9,733 nucleotides of DNA from positions 1 to 9,733 of the forward strand of contig PWHA01000331.1 in NCBI GenBank assembly GCA_003554685.1, written 5' to 3'. This DNA comes from Halanaerobiaceae bacterium. Its GTDB lineage: Bacteria; Bacillota; Halanaerobiia; Halanaerobiales; Halarsenatibacteraceae. Made by a program: the position numbers and the translations under genes. Below, in pieces: positions 1 to 6,298 of the stretch. Under the pieces are notes generated by a model that searched no databases, was not told the origin of the DNA, and saw nothing but the letters and a program-made list of their open reading frames with translations. Each line of letters opens with the position of its first letter. The stretch's first letter is position 1.

Positions 1-422
1 ACCTGAGCGAGGATGTTGGTTACCGGGCCCGCAGCCTGGGGCTGGCAGGCAGGACCGTAAGCCTGAGCTTAAGTTACAGCCGCAGCACTTCCCGGCGGGG
101 TTTTCAGGCCCAGAAGACTCTCGAGTCCGCCACCAATCTGGAGCATGAGATTCTGGAAATTTGCTGGGAGCTCTTTCACAAAAAGACCCGGCGGAGAAAT
201 TATCCGGTCCGCCGGATCAGTGTTTCGCTGAGCAGTCTGGTGGCTGAAGAGGAAATTCAGCTCAATCTTTTTCAGAATCAGGAGAAGAAAATCCGGCTGG
301 CCAAAACCCGGGATAAAATCCGGGATAGATTTGGTCCGGGCAAGCTGGATTACGGCCTGAGTCGGGCCGAGGGCAGCATTCGGGAGCGCCTCAACAGCAA
401 TATTGGAGGACACAAAAAATAA
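1..422 (+). CDS. Y-family (DinB/UvrX-like) translesion DNA polymerase, C-terminal part
   Basis: This is the 3' end of a gene that begins before the window; the first complete codon is at base 3. About 139 residues are visible. The start (LSEDVGYRARSLGLAGRTVS) reads like the little-finger domain of Y-family polymerases, in which a 'VGYR.R..GL.GRTVSL' stretch is typical. The fold continues to about residue 80 and would grip the DNA next to the lesion. A QLNLF pentapeptide at residues 86-90 (bases 258-272) matches the beta sliding-clamp binding motif. It is followed by a basic tail with 'RDKIRDRFG', a pattern common after the clamp motif in UvrX/YqjW-type and DinB-type enzymes. The catalytic palm residues lie outside the window, so activity cannot be judged. 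The choice between DinB-like and UvrX-like is unresolved. Confidence 0.88.
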   Translation, partial: LSEDVGYRARSLGLAGRTVSLSLSYSRSTSRRGFQAQKTLESATNLEHEILEICWELFHKKTRRRNYPVRRISVSLSSLVAEEEIQLNLFQNQEKKIRLAKTRDKIRDRFGPGKLDYGLSRAEGSIRERLNSNIGGHKK

Positions 423-552
423 AGCTTTGTCCTATACCAGCATTTTTCCGCTCTGCTTTAATCCGGTATTTTTTGCTGTTTTATATTTAATCTCTTGCCT
501 GCTCGGCCCTGAAGCAGCTTAAGTTCTGGTTTTTGAGCCGGAATAACAGCAG

Positions 553-579
553 CAGCAAAAAAAGCTTTGCTGATTTTTC
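553..579 (+). terminator. Probable intrinsic terminator downstream of the polymerase gene
   Basis: CAGCAAA (553-559) pairs perfectly with TTTGCTG (566-572) around a 6-base loop, and ATTTTTCT follows. The 7-bp stem is modest and lies 130 bases after the polymerase stop. It sits just before the next promoter, which fits a transcript boundary. The rest of 423-587 shows only a weaker bulged hairpin (ATACC/GGTAT, 434-469) before six T residues, and no gene. Confidence 0.5.
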
Positions 580-587
580 TCCTGCCA

Positions 588-615
588 TTGACAAAACGGA
601 AATTTCAATTATAAT
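588..615 (+). promoter_or_regulatory. Consensus sigma-A promoter for the ytfI-ytfJ unit
   Basis: TTGACA (588-593) and TATAAT (610-615) are both perfect matches to the housekeeping consensus, separated by 16 bases. Transcription would start near 622, giving a leader of about 60 bases before the DUF2953 start codon. No operator-like repeat is evident around it. A perfect vegetative promoter is notable because the downstream gerW product is normally associated with spores. Confidence 0.8.
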
Positions 616-680
616 AATATTTACAGGCATAAGAATAACTGGAAATATATTAAGAATAATTATCGCTGGCGGGGATATTA

Positions 681-1343
681 ATGATTGTGATGCAAATTAT
701 AGGCGGTCTGCTGCTGGCAGTTATTTTGCTGGCAGTTTTATGGCCCTTCAGGTATAAAATTGAATATACCTATGAAGAAAAGCTGGACTATCAGATAGCG
801 GCTGGTGCCCCCGTTTTTTCTTACAGGATTGATAATCTTGCCGGCCAGCAGGAAAGTAAAATAAAAGTTTTTGGTATTCCCCTCTCTTCTGACAGGGAAA
901 AACCGGAAGAAAAAAGCAAATCTTCTCCCTCAGAGAAAAAAACTGATAAAACCTCAAAAAATATCCTGGTGAAACTGAAATCAATTTATCACGATGAGCT
1001 GTACAGCAAGAAAAATTTTGTTCATATTTACGATCTGCTCCGGGATGTTTTTTCTCTACTCAAACCAAAATATTATAGTTTTAATATTACCGTTGGTCTG
1101 CCGGAACCGGATCTCAATGGCCTGCTGCTGGCTTTTTATTATTCTCTCAAATCTCCCCGACCTCAAATTCCGGTTTCTTTACAGATCAACTGGGAAAGGG
1201 AGGTGATTGAATCCCGGGGGATAATTTCCGGCAGCGTCATACCGCTGCGGCTTCTCTGGCAGCTGCTCCGGTTTTTATTGTCCCCGACCACTCTTAAACT
1301 GCTCTGGCAGATCCGCCAGCAGAAGAAGGCAGAATCTGCTTGA
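681..1343 (+). CDS. ytfI: DUF2953 family protein (YtfI-like), membrane-anchored
   Basis: This 220-residue protein has one hydrophobic N-terminal segment (about residues 4-23), a polar region rich in Lys, Glu and Ser (about residues 70-95), and a C-terminal half carrying the conserved core. That core includes a 'YYSFNITVGLPEPDLNG' stretch and the final amphipathic 'LWQLLRFLL..TTLKLLWQI' helix. This arrangement is typical of DUF2953 proteins, whose biochemical role is unknown. In Bacillus the family member YtfI is encoded directly before the spore protein YtfJ, and the same order is seen here, which supports the call more than any motif does. ATG 681 has only a weak Shine-Dalgarno (GGGG, 671-674); an ATG at 690 is an alternative start. 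The gene probably shares the promoter at 588 with the next gene, 92 bases downstream. Confidence 0.8.
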   Translation: MIVMQIIGGLLLAVILLAVLWPFRYKIEYTYEEKLDYQIAAGAPVFSYRIDNLAGQQESKIKVFGIPLSSDREKPEEKSKSSPSEKKTDKTSKNILVKLKSIYHDELYSKKNFVHIYDLLRDVFSLLKPKYYSFNITVGLPEPDLNGLLLAFYYSLKSPRPQIPVSLQINWEREVIESRGIISGSVIPLRLLWQLLRFLLSPTTLKLLWQIRQQKKAESA

Positions 1344-1435
1344 ATTGAGCAGCGGGTTTAATGTCTGGTTTTAATTTATTTGATGATTTAACTCACAAAG
1401 TTTAACGATTTATCCTAAAAAAGGAGGGGCTTAAA

Positions 1436-1867
1436 ATGGAAGATACCCGAAAAATGATGGAAATGATCTACAGTAAGCTTGATAACTTTCTCAAAACAGA
1501 AACGGTGGTAGGAGAACCAATTCAGGTTGGTTCTGTGAAACTTGTTCCTATCATTACCGCTTCCTTTGGTCTGGGCGGCGGGATTGGTGAGGAAAAGGAA
1601 GGTAAAGGTGGAGAAAGTGGAGGAGCAGGTGGCGGGGTTGGCTGCCGGATTTCTCCCAATGCCATTCTGGTTATCAAAGATGATGAGGTCGAGCTTGTAA
1701 CTCTGGAGGGAAAGGGCTCGCTGGATAAGCTTTTTGAGATGCTGCCAGAACTGGTATCCAAGCTGGATTTTCTTAAAGATAAGAAGAAAAAAAACGATGA
1801 GGATGATGAGACTGAGGCTGAAGCAGCAGAATCTCAGGAAGAGGAGACCGAAACATCCAGCTACTAA
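1436..1867 (+). CDS. ytfJ: GerW family sporulation protein (YtfJ)
   Basis: The 143-residue product carries the GerW/YtfJ signature: 'TVVGEPIQVGSVKLVPI' (residues 23-39), then a glycine-rich turn 'SFGLGGG', a second Gly-rich stretch 'GGAGGGVGCRISPNAI' and the strand 'LVIKDDEVELVTL'. Bacillus GerW is a spore protein needed for normal germination; its molecular activity is not established. The last 30 or so residues are a very acidic Glu/Asp tail after a Lys cluster, probably disordered. The start is secure: AAGGAGG (1421-1427) lies 8 bases before ATG 1436. The gene follows the DUF2953 gene as in Bacillus and is closed by a strong terminator. The presence of gerW alone does not prove sporulation, since some non-sporulating relatives keep homologues. 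Confidence 0.93.
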   Translation: MEDTRKMMEMIYSKLDNFLKTETVVGEPIQVGSVKLVPIITASFGLGGGIGEEKEGKGGESGGAGGGVGCRISPNAILVIKDDEVELVTLEGKGSLDKLFEMLPELVSKLDFLKDKKKKNDEDDETEAEAAESQEEETETSSY

Positions 1868-1911
1868 AATATTTTTTAAATTTCCAGGTTTATCATATTC
1901 TGAAATCTTAG

Positions 1912-1964
1912 GCTTCTTCTCCGCAGCCGGCACTCCTGGCAGCAGGGAAGAGGCTCTTTTTTTT
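1912..1964 (+). terminator. Strong intrinsic terminator of the ytfI-ytfJ unit
   Basis: The outer arms 1912-1921 and 1945-1954 form 10 pairs, two of them G-U. An inner helix continues (GC/GC, one A-A mismatch, then GCCGG with CTGGC) to a CACTC loop. Eight consecutive T residues (1957-1964) follow directly. The length of the stem and the T run make this one of the clearest terminators in the window. Confidence 0.9.
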
Positions 1965-1967
1965 AAT

Positions 1968-1996
1968 TTGCCAATTAAGGTATTAAATTGTATAAT
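1968..1996 (+). promoter_or_regulatory. Sigma-A promoter for azlCD
   Basis: TTGCCA (1968-1973) and TATAAT (1991-1996) are separated by 17 bases. Five of six -35 positions and all -10 positions match consensus. The -35 starts four bases after the preceding terminator's T run. Transcription would begin near 2003, leaving an unusually long leader of about 138 bases before azlC. Confidence 0.8.
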
Positions 1997-2053
1997 ATCA
2001 CCTAACTAACTTACAATTAATTTTTCCGCTTAGCAGTCTTATTTTAGCTGGAA

Positions 2054-2079
2054 AATTTAACCCCTTTAATTTAACCCCT
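2054..2079 (+). repeat. Tandem 12-mer repeat in the azlC leader
   Basis: AATTTAACCCCT occurs exactly twice, at 2054-2065 and 2068-2079, with a 2-base spacer (14-bp period). It lies in the untranslated leader between the promoter and azlC. No T-box motif (AGGGTGGNACCGCG type) or terminator hairpin was seen in the leader, so a protein or RNA-binding site is more plausible than a known riboswitch. Function is unknown. Confidence 0.7.
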
Positions 2080-2140
2080 CTGAAAATTCTTATTTAACTC
2101 AAATGAAGATTAGTCAACAGCAAGAAAGAAGGTGAGGCAG

Positions 2141-2878
2141 ATGTCCGACAAAACAATAATTGAAAAGCAGAGCAGACCGGGAAAGTATCATTTTCAAAGA
2201 GGCCTGCGGGATGGTCTGCCGGTGGCAATTGGTTATCTTCCCATAGCGGTAACCTTTGGGGTGATTTCCCGGACAGCAGGCCTTCCCTCTCTGGCGGCGG
2301 TTTTAATGTCTCTGCTGGTCTTTGCTGGTGCCAGCCAGTTTGTGGCAGTAGAGCTGATAGCAGCAGGAGCAGCTTTTCCGGGCATAGTTGCCACCACCTT
2401 CTTTGTCAATTTAAGGCATATTTTGATGTCGGCCACAGTTTCGGAAAAACTGCCTGGCCTCTCCAGGGGCTGGCTGGCGATGCTGGCCTTTGGCATCACC
2501 GATGAGAGCTTTTCCCTGCTTGCCACCGACAGACGACACCGGCTTCCAGCTTTTTATGTTCTGGGAGTTATTTTACTTCCCTATCTGGCCTGGACTGCCG
2601 GGTCGGCAGCCGGAGTGGTGCTGGGAGGTCAGCTGCCCGGAATGCTGGAATCAAGCATGGAAATTGCCCTCTATGCCATGTTTTTAGGCCTGATTGTCCC
2701 TGAGATTAAAAGCTCCAGCAGCAAACTTAAAGTTGCCCTGATAGCTCTTGCGCTGAGCTCCCTGATCAGCTGGAATCCCCTGCATAATATTTCTCAGGGC
2801 TGGAGGATAACCTTAAGCACTGTGGGAGCAGCTTTTCTGGGAGCTGTGATTTTTACCGGAGATGATAAAGATGAATAG
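2141..2878 (+). CDS. azlC: AzlC family branched-chain amino acid exporter, large subunit
   Basis: The protein has 245 residues, the usual AzlC length, and is highly hydrophobic with about seven or eight membrane segments. Family landmarks are present in order: 'GLPVAIGYLPIAVTFGV' near residue 28, 'FAGASQFVAVELI' near residue 64, 'NLRHILMS' near residue 90, and 'FGITDESFSL' near residue 117. With AzlD it forms the LIV-E type exporter; in Bacillus the pair confers 4-azaleucine resistance and in Corynebacterium the homologue BrnFE exports Ile, Leu, Val and Met. ATG 2141 is preferred because AAGGTGAGG (2129-2137) sits just before it; the in-frame GTG at 2132 lies inside that ribosome binding site. 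The stop overlaps the azlD start, suggesting translational coupling. The exact substrate is inferred from the family. Confidence 0.93.
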   Translation: MSDKTIIEKQSRPGKYHFQRGLRDGLPVAIGYLPIAVTFGVISRTAGLPSLAAVLMSLLVFAGASQFVAVELIAAGAAFPGIVATTFFVNLRHILMSATVSEKLPGLSRGWLAMLAFGITDESFSLLATDRRHRLPAFYVLGVILLPYLAWTAGSAAGVVLGGQLPGMLESSMEIALYAMFLGLIVPEIKSSSSKLKVALIALALSSLISWNPLHNISQGWRITLSTVGAAFLGAVIFTGDDKDE

Positions 2879-3173
2879 CTTTATTATTTTGCTGACGGGC
2901 ATGGCCTTGGTTACTTATCTCCCCAGGATGCTGCCCCTGGTTATTCTTTCAGAAATAGAGCTCTCCCCCTTCTGGAAGCGTTTCATGCTTTATATACCTC
3001 CGGCTGCCCTGAGCGCCCTGATATTTCCCGGTATTTTACAGGCCACTGATTCGGTTTTTGCCGCTCTGGCCGGAGGTCTGACTGCAGTGCTGTTAGCTTA
3101 CTTCAAGTTCAGCCTGCTGGCTGTTGTCCTTGTCAGTATTTTAACAGTATTTATTTTTCAGTTTCTCATATAA
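2871..3173 (+). CDS. azlD: AzlD family branched-chain amino acid exporter, small subunit
   Basis: This 100-residue hydrophobic protein has three or four predicted membrane helices and the family's N-terminal 'TYLPRMLPL' motif (residues 18-26), including the conserved Arg-Pro region, followed by 'YIPPAALSALI' (about residues 44-54). It is the obligate partner of AzlC. ATG 2871 is chosen because GGAG (2858-2861) lies nine bases upstream; the in-frame ATG at 2862 would have no spacing to that site. The gene starts inside the last codons of azlC with an 8-base overlap. No good terminator follows: 3193-3220 holds only a 4-bp GCGG/CCGC hairpin without a T run, so some readthrough into the two-component genes is possible. 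Confidence 0.92.
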   Translation: MNSFIILLTGMALVTYLPRMLPLVILSEIELSPFWKRFMLYIPPAALSALIFPGILQATDSVFAALAGGLTAVLLAYFKFSLLAVVLVSILTVFIFQFLI

Positions 3174-3228
3174 ATATAGTTAGCAGTTCTTACCGGCGGG
3201 TTCAATCCGCATTTGGTCCTGGTTTGTC

Positions 3229-3257
3229 TTGTGATAACGGCAAAAAAAAGTTATAAT
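3229..3257 (+). promoter_or_regulatory. Sigma-A-type promoter for the two-component genes
   Basis: TTGTGA (3229-3234) and TATAAT (3252-3257) are separated by 17 bases. The -10 is perfect and the -35 matches at four positions. Transcription would start near 3264, about 30 bases before the TTG start of the response regulator. The region from the azlD stop to here (3174-3228) holds nothing else I can identify. Confidence 0.65.
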
Positions 3258-3292
3258 TATATAAAGAATTGATTTTTCAAGGAGGAATTACA

Positions 3293-3988
3293 TTGAATCA
3301 GTACCGGGTCATAATCATCGATGATGATAATCATATCCTGCAAATACTGACAGAGTACTTTGAATATGAGAATTTTCAGGTTCACACTGCTTCCACAGGT
3401 CAGGAAGGTTTGAAATTAATTCGGGAGTTGAATCCTGATATCATAGTGCTGGATATCATGCTGCCGGAAATGGATGGCTGGGAGGTCTGCAAAAAGCTTC
3501 GTCCTGGCAATAACACCCCGATTATTTTCCTGAGTGCCAAGACCAAGGATTCCGATCGAATAATGGGTCTGGAACTTGGGGCTGACGATTATGTTACCAA
3601 ACCCTTTAGTCCCCGGGAGGTGGTAGCCCGGGCCAAAGCTGTCCTCCGCAGATTGCAGCGGGAAGATGAAGTTGATACGGAGGTACTGAATTACCAGGAT
3701 TTTGTCATTAATAAGAATGAGAGAAGTGTTAGAATTGAGAAAGAAGAGATTGAACTGACTCCCAAGGAATTTGATCTGCTCTGGACCCTGGCCTCTTCAC
3801 CCCGGATTGTTTTTGATCGGGAAAGCCTGCTAAAAAAGGTCTGGGGTTATGACTATTTTGGTGATATCAGAACGGTTGACACCCACATTAAATCTCTGCG
3901 TCAGAAATTAGGCGATATTGTTTCTGATTATATTAAGACTGTCTGGGGGGTGGGATATAAATTTGAAGTTGAAGAAAAGGCTGAATGA
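3293..3988 (+). CDS. OmpR/PhoB-family response regulator
   Basis: The protein has 231 residues. The receiver domain (about residues 4-120) shows the acidic pocket D10-D11-D12, phospho-acceptor D54 in 'VLDIMLPEMDGWEV', S81, and K103 in 'YVTKPFSPREVV'. A winged-helix DNA-binding domain follows (about residues 132-231), with 'ELTPKEFDLLWTLA' and the terminal 'VDTHIKSLRQKLG....IKTVWGVGYKF' block. It should act as a phosphorylation-controlled transcription factor for the adjacent kinase. The start is a TTG at 3293: AAGGAGGA (3279-3286) is ideally placed, and a further upstream TTG at 3269 would precede that site. The 'KPFSPREVV.R.KA.LRR' linker resembles ResD and PhoP, but this does not fix the regulon. 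No phosphate or respiratory genes are nearby to decide it. Confidence 0.93.
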   Translation: MNQYRVIIIDDDNHILQILTEYFEYENFQVHTASTGQEGLKLIRELNPDIIVLDIMLPEMDGWEVCKKLRPGNNTPIIFLSAKTKDSDRIMGLELGADDYVTKPFSPREVVARAKAVLRRLQREDEVDTEVLNYQDFVINKNERSVRIEKEEIELTPKEFDLLWTLASSPRIVFDRESLLKKVWGYDYFGDIRTVDTHIKSLRQKLGDIVSDYIKTVWGVGYKFEVEEKAE

Positions 3989-4025
3989 TTTTAAGCAGCA
4001 TCTGGCAGGTTATCTGCCGCCCAGC

Positions 4026-5795
4026 ATGAATACGCTTTTTACCCGATTGTTTGTGAGATTTTTCCTGCTTTCCCTGTTAATAATAATTATTCTGGGCTTC
4101 TCCATGATATATTTTTTCTATAATTTTCAGTTTTCCAAAACCGAAACTGAGATAATCCAGAACAGTCAGGTATTAAATCAAGCTCTATATAATTCTATTA
4201 ATGAAAATGACGAGGAAAGCATATCCAATACTCTCCAGCTGATTGCTGAAATTAATTCCGGTCAGGCCTGGCTGATTGACGAGCAGGGATTTCTCATTCA
4301 CAGTTATCCCTATCTTGATACCGGAGGATCAAGCATTCAGTTTCTAAATTCCGAGCCGATTTTTGCCGGCAATATAATCTCTCAGGAGGTTGACCCCCAG
4401 CATTTTGAACGTCCCATGCTGCTGGTCGGCATGCCGGTACGCCAGGTGGATGAGGTTGTTGGAGGCCTGCTGGTTTTCACTTCGGTTGAGGGGATCAATT
4501 CTACCGTAAGACAGGTACGGCGGTTAATGCTCTATTCCTCATTTATTGCTATAGTGTTGGGAGTGGTACTTGCTTACGGCTGGTCTCGCAGTCTGGCAAG
4601 TCCTTTAAAGAATATGAGCAAGGCGGTTTTGAATCTGCGGCGCGGTGATTATGGTCTTCAGCTTGATTTTCAGGATGAAAATCCCAGCCGGGAATTAAGC
4701 ACCTTAAGAGATAGCTTTAACTCTCTTTCTACCGAATTAAAGCACAGCATAGACGAACTAACCCGGGAGCGCAATAAATTAAAATATATTTTAACCGGAA
4801 TGGAAGAGGGCGTTCTGGCAATTGATAGAAATAAAAATGTTATTCTTCACAACAGTTCCTTCAAGAAGCTTTTCAATATTTCTCAGGAAGTTGTGGATAA
4901 TAATATTTCTGAGATTGGCCTGGAGGAGCAGGTTCGGCAAACCTTTGATAAAGTCTTAACCGAACAGGAAGCTAATCAGCAGGAATTTACTATTGATAAC
5001 AGCAAGCAGGAAAAGCGGATCTTACTGCGCTGTAATGCCATCTGTGTGGGGGACTCTATCTGGGGTGTTGTAGGTTTATTTCAGGATATAAGTGAACGCT
5101 GGCGTTTTGAAAAACTGCAGCAGGATTTTGTAGCCAATGTTTCCCATGAGTTAAAAGCTCCCCTTTCTTCTATTAGAGGCTCAGCTGAAATTTTGCTGGA
5201 TGATATTGTTGATGATCAGGAAAAAAGAGAGGAATACCTGGAGATAGTGCTTCAGGAAAGCAACAGGTTAGGTACTTTGGTAGATGAAATCCTCAGTATG
5301 GCCGAATATGAAAGTCAGGATATTTCCGGAGAAAAGGAAATTATTTCTGTAGCCGATCTGTTGAGAAATGTAGTGGATACCTTCAACAAATCAGGCTCCC
5401 TGCGGGGTAGAATTCAGGTGGATTATCCTGAAGAGGAATTATTGATCGAAGCCAATAATTCTCGCATAAAACAGGTTCTCTTTAATTTTCTGGATAATGC
5501 TCGCAAATTTTCTCCCGAAGACAGCTCGATTTATCTCAGCGCTGCAGCGGTTGATGGCAGGGTTAAATTCACCGTAAGAGACGAAGGTATTGGCATTCCA
5601 ACCAGTGAACTGGATAATATCTGGGAAAGGTTTTATAAGGTTGATAAGGCCCGCACACCCGGCAAAGAAGGCAGTGGACTGGGACTGGCCATTTCCCGTG
5701 AGATTATTCTGGAGCATGATGGCGATGTTTTTGTTGAGAGCAGTGAAGGTGAGGGTACAACCATAGGCTTTTACCTGCCCCGGGCAAATAAATAG
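4026..5795 (+). CDS. PhoR/ResE-type membrane sensor histidine kinase
   Basis: From ATG 4026 the product has 589 residues, close to PhoR and ResE lengths. Order: TM1 (about 12-32), an extracytoplasmic sensor domain (33-166), TM2 (167-189), HAMP (about 190-242), a PAS domain (about 248-360), a HisKA domain with phospho-accepting H374 in 'FVANVSHELKAPLSSIRG', and a HATPase with N-box N491, G1 'DEGIGIP' (519-525) and G2 'GSGLGL' (549-554). All catalytic motifs are intact. It should autophosphorylate and pass phosphate to the regulator encoded just upstream. The start is uncertain: ATG 4026 has no clear Shine-Dalgarno, while in-frame TTG codons at 3963 and 3969 overlap the regulator's end and would add about 20 residues. 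The signal could be phosphate, redox or cell-envelope state; the sequence does not say. Confidence 0.92.
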   Translation: MNTLFTRLFVRFFLLSLLIIIILGFSMIYFFYNFQFSKTETEIIQNSQVLNQALYNSINENDEESISNTLQLIAEINSGQAWLIDEQGFLIHSYPYLDTGGSSIQFLNSEPIFAGNIISQEVDPQHFERPMLLVGMPVRQVDEVVGGLLVFTSVEGINSTVRQVRRLMLYSSFIAIVLGVVLAYGWSRSLASPLKNMSKAVLNLRRGDYGLQLDFQDENPSRELSTLRDSFNSLSTELKHSIDELTRERNKLKYILTGMEEGVLAIDRNKNVILHNSSFKKLFNISQEVVDNNISEIGLEEQVRQTFDKVLTEQEANQQEFTIDNSKQEKRILLRCNAICVGDSIWGVVGLFQDISERWRFEKLQQDFVANVSHELKAPLSSIRGSAEILLDDIVDDQEKREEYLEIVLQESNRLGTLVDEILSMAEYESQDISGEKEIISVADLLRNVVDTFNKSGSLRGRIQVDYPEEELLIEANNSRIKQVLFNFLDNARKFSPEDSSIYLSAAAVDGRVKFTVRDEGIGIPTSELDNIWERFYKVDKARTPGKEGSGLGLAISREIILEHDGDVFVESSEGEGTTIGFYLPRANK

Positions 5796-5801
5796 CTTTA
5801 A

Positions 5802-5954
5802 GAGACTCAAAAAGTTTATGATCTGCTGCTGGCCGGGAGAACAGTAATCAGTGTTGCTTTTGACGCCGCCCGGGATTTTGTTGAATTTCTGGAAGAAAAT
5901 TTGCTGGAGATTAATCTGTCAGAGGTTTATATTATTCTGAATCAATCTTGGTAA
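5802..5954 (+). pseudogene. Unstarted coding-like fragment after the kinase gene
   Basis: An open stretch of 50 sense codons ends at TAA 5952-5954. It has coding-like composition (for example 'VAFDAARDFVEFLEENLLEI') and codon use like its neighbours, but no ATG, GTG or TTG start and no Shine-Dalgarno. It is in the same frame as the kinase gene, separated from it by TAG (5793) and TAA (5799). I do not recognise the peptide. It could be the 3' remnant of a deleted gene, a lost C-terminal extension, or chance. It is recorded as a possible gene remnant with low confidence. Confidence 0.3.
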
Positions 5955-5980
5955 AAATATTGATTCTTTCTCAATTTTTT
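5939..5980 (+). terminator. Possible weak terminator of the two-component operon
   Basis: GAATCAAT (5939-5946) and ATTGATTC (5959-5966) form a perfect 8-bp inverted repeat around a 12-base loop. It is followed by TTTCTCAATTTTTT. The stem is AT-rich, so termination may be inefficient. It is the only hairpin plus T-rich tract between the kinase gene and the next promoter-like element. Confidence 0.45.
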
Positions 5981-5995
5981 CTCACAGAATGAAGT

Positions 5996-6001
5996 TATAA
6001 T
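5996..6001 (+). promoter_or_regulatory. -10 element of a putative small RNA promoter
   Basis: A perfect TATAAT lies 150 bases before a strong terminator with no open frame in between. No good -35 is seen: the region 15-18 bases upstream is only T-rich. If used, transcription would begin near 6008, or the element may depend on an activator. Confidence 0.45.
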
Positions 6002-6007
6002 TTCTAT

Positions 6008-6178
6008 AAGCAAGATAGCAGAAAGAAAAATTGCCCTATCCAATTTGCTCTGATTTATTTAGGCCTTATCAACAGAACAGCACTTCTATAGAAGTGAGCC
6101 TGCAGCAGCAGGCATTCTGATAAATAAAAACTGTTTTCCTCCTCCATGTTTTCCCTGCCTTCCCCGGGCAGGGTTTTT
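6008..6178 (+). ncRNA. Candidate structured small RNA or leader RNA
   Basis: No convincing ORF occupies this stretch, yet it holds several helices. Near the 5' end AAATTG (6028-6033) pairs with CAATTT (6041-6046); the loop base run CTATC (6036-6040) complements GATAG (6014-6018), giving a possible pseudoknot. A three-way junction follows: TTATC (6066-6070) with GATAA (6119-6123), then AGAA (6074-6077) with TTCT (6115-6118). It encloses two perfect hairpins, CACTTC-TATA-GAAGTG (6081-6096) and GCCTGC-AGCA-GCAGGC (6098-6113). TTTAT (6054-6058) can extend the closing stem with ATAAA (6124-6128). An intrinsic terminator ends it. It does not match any riboswitch consensus I can recall; 6S-type RNA was considered but not supported. 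The boundaries are inferred from the -10 and the terminator. Confidence 0.5.
6153..6178 (+). terminator. Intrinsic terminator of the putative small RNA
   Basis: CCCTGCC (6153-6159) pairs with GGCAGGG (6167-6173) around a 7-base loop, followed by TTTTT and then CATTTTG. The stem is entirely complementary and GC-rich. It lies upstream of an independent promoter for the Fur-family gene, so it ends a separate transcript. Confidence 0.85.
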
Positions 6179-6245
6179 CATTTTGTTATAAATTATTATA
6201 TTATCAAGCTTATGCCGAGCTCATACTAGTTCTGGCCAGAAAATT

Positions 6246-6274
6246 TTGACTTGCTGCTGGCTGCAGGATATAAT
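6246..6274 (+). promoter_or_regulatory. Sigma-A promoter of the Fur-family gene
   Basis: TTGACT (6246-6251) and TATAAT (6269-6274) are separated by 17 bases, with only one mismatch to consensus. Transcription would start near 6281. This position rules out an N-terminal extension of the regulator upstream of about 6281 and supports ATG 6299. The stretch 6179-6245 holds only AT-rich sequence. Confidence 0.85.
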
Positions 6275-6282
6275 TATTTTCA
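6268..6282 (+). promoter_or_regulatory. Possible Fur/PerR-box operator over the -10
   Basis: ATATAAT-T-ATTTTCA fits a 7-1-7 layout. By hand count it matches 11 of 14 positions of both the Fur-type (TGATAATnATTATCA) and PerR-type (TTATAATnATTATAA) consensus. Much of the left half is supplied by the -10 hexamer itself, so the match is less impressive than it looks. Autoregulation of Fur-family genes through such a site is common. Confidence 0.35.
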
Positions 6283-6298
6283 AAAGGGGAGGATTGTC

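Noticed and set aside
69..413. Minus-strand open frame of 114 codons opposite the polymerase gene
   Set aside because: It is complementary to a well-supported polymerase reading frame, resembles no family and lacks a plausible promoter context. It is a shadow.
434..474. Hairpin ATACC/GGTAT with AGCA/TGCT before six T residues
   Set aside because: It needs a 7-base bulge and has few GC pairs. It may assist termination of the polymerase gene but is too weak to list as a terminator.
533..757. + strand open frame of 74 codons before ytfI
   Set aside because: It spans the terminator hairpin at 553-579 and the consensus promoter at 588-615, then overlaps ytfI in another frame. It has no Shine-Dalgarno.
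1415..1933. Minus-strand open frame of 172 codons opposite ytfJ
   Set aside because: It runs through the gerW gene and into its terminator hairpin, and its residues are low-complexity mirrors of the Glu/Lys tail. The + strand gene has a perfect ribosome binding site.
2132..2140. Upstream GTG start for azlC
   Set aside because: The GTG lies within the AAGGTGAGG ribosome binding site that serves ATG 2141.
3196..3210. tRNA T-arm-like sequence GCGGGTTCAATCCGC
   Set aside because: The loop and invariant positions do not fit a proper T-arm, and no acceptor, D or anticodon arms are found around it. It also lacks a T run to act as a terminator.
5439..5810. Minus-strand open frame of 123 codons opposite the kinase ATPase domain
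   Set aside because: The + strand encodes intact N, G1 and G2 boxes over the same bases; the reverse frame has no recognisable features.
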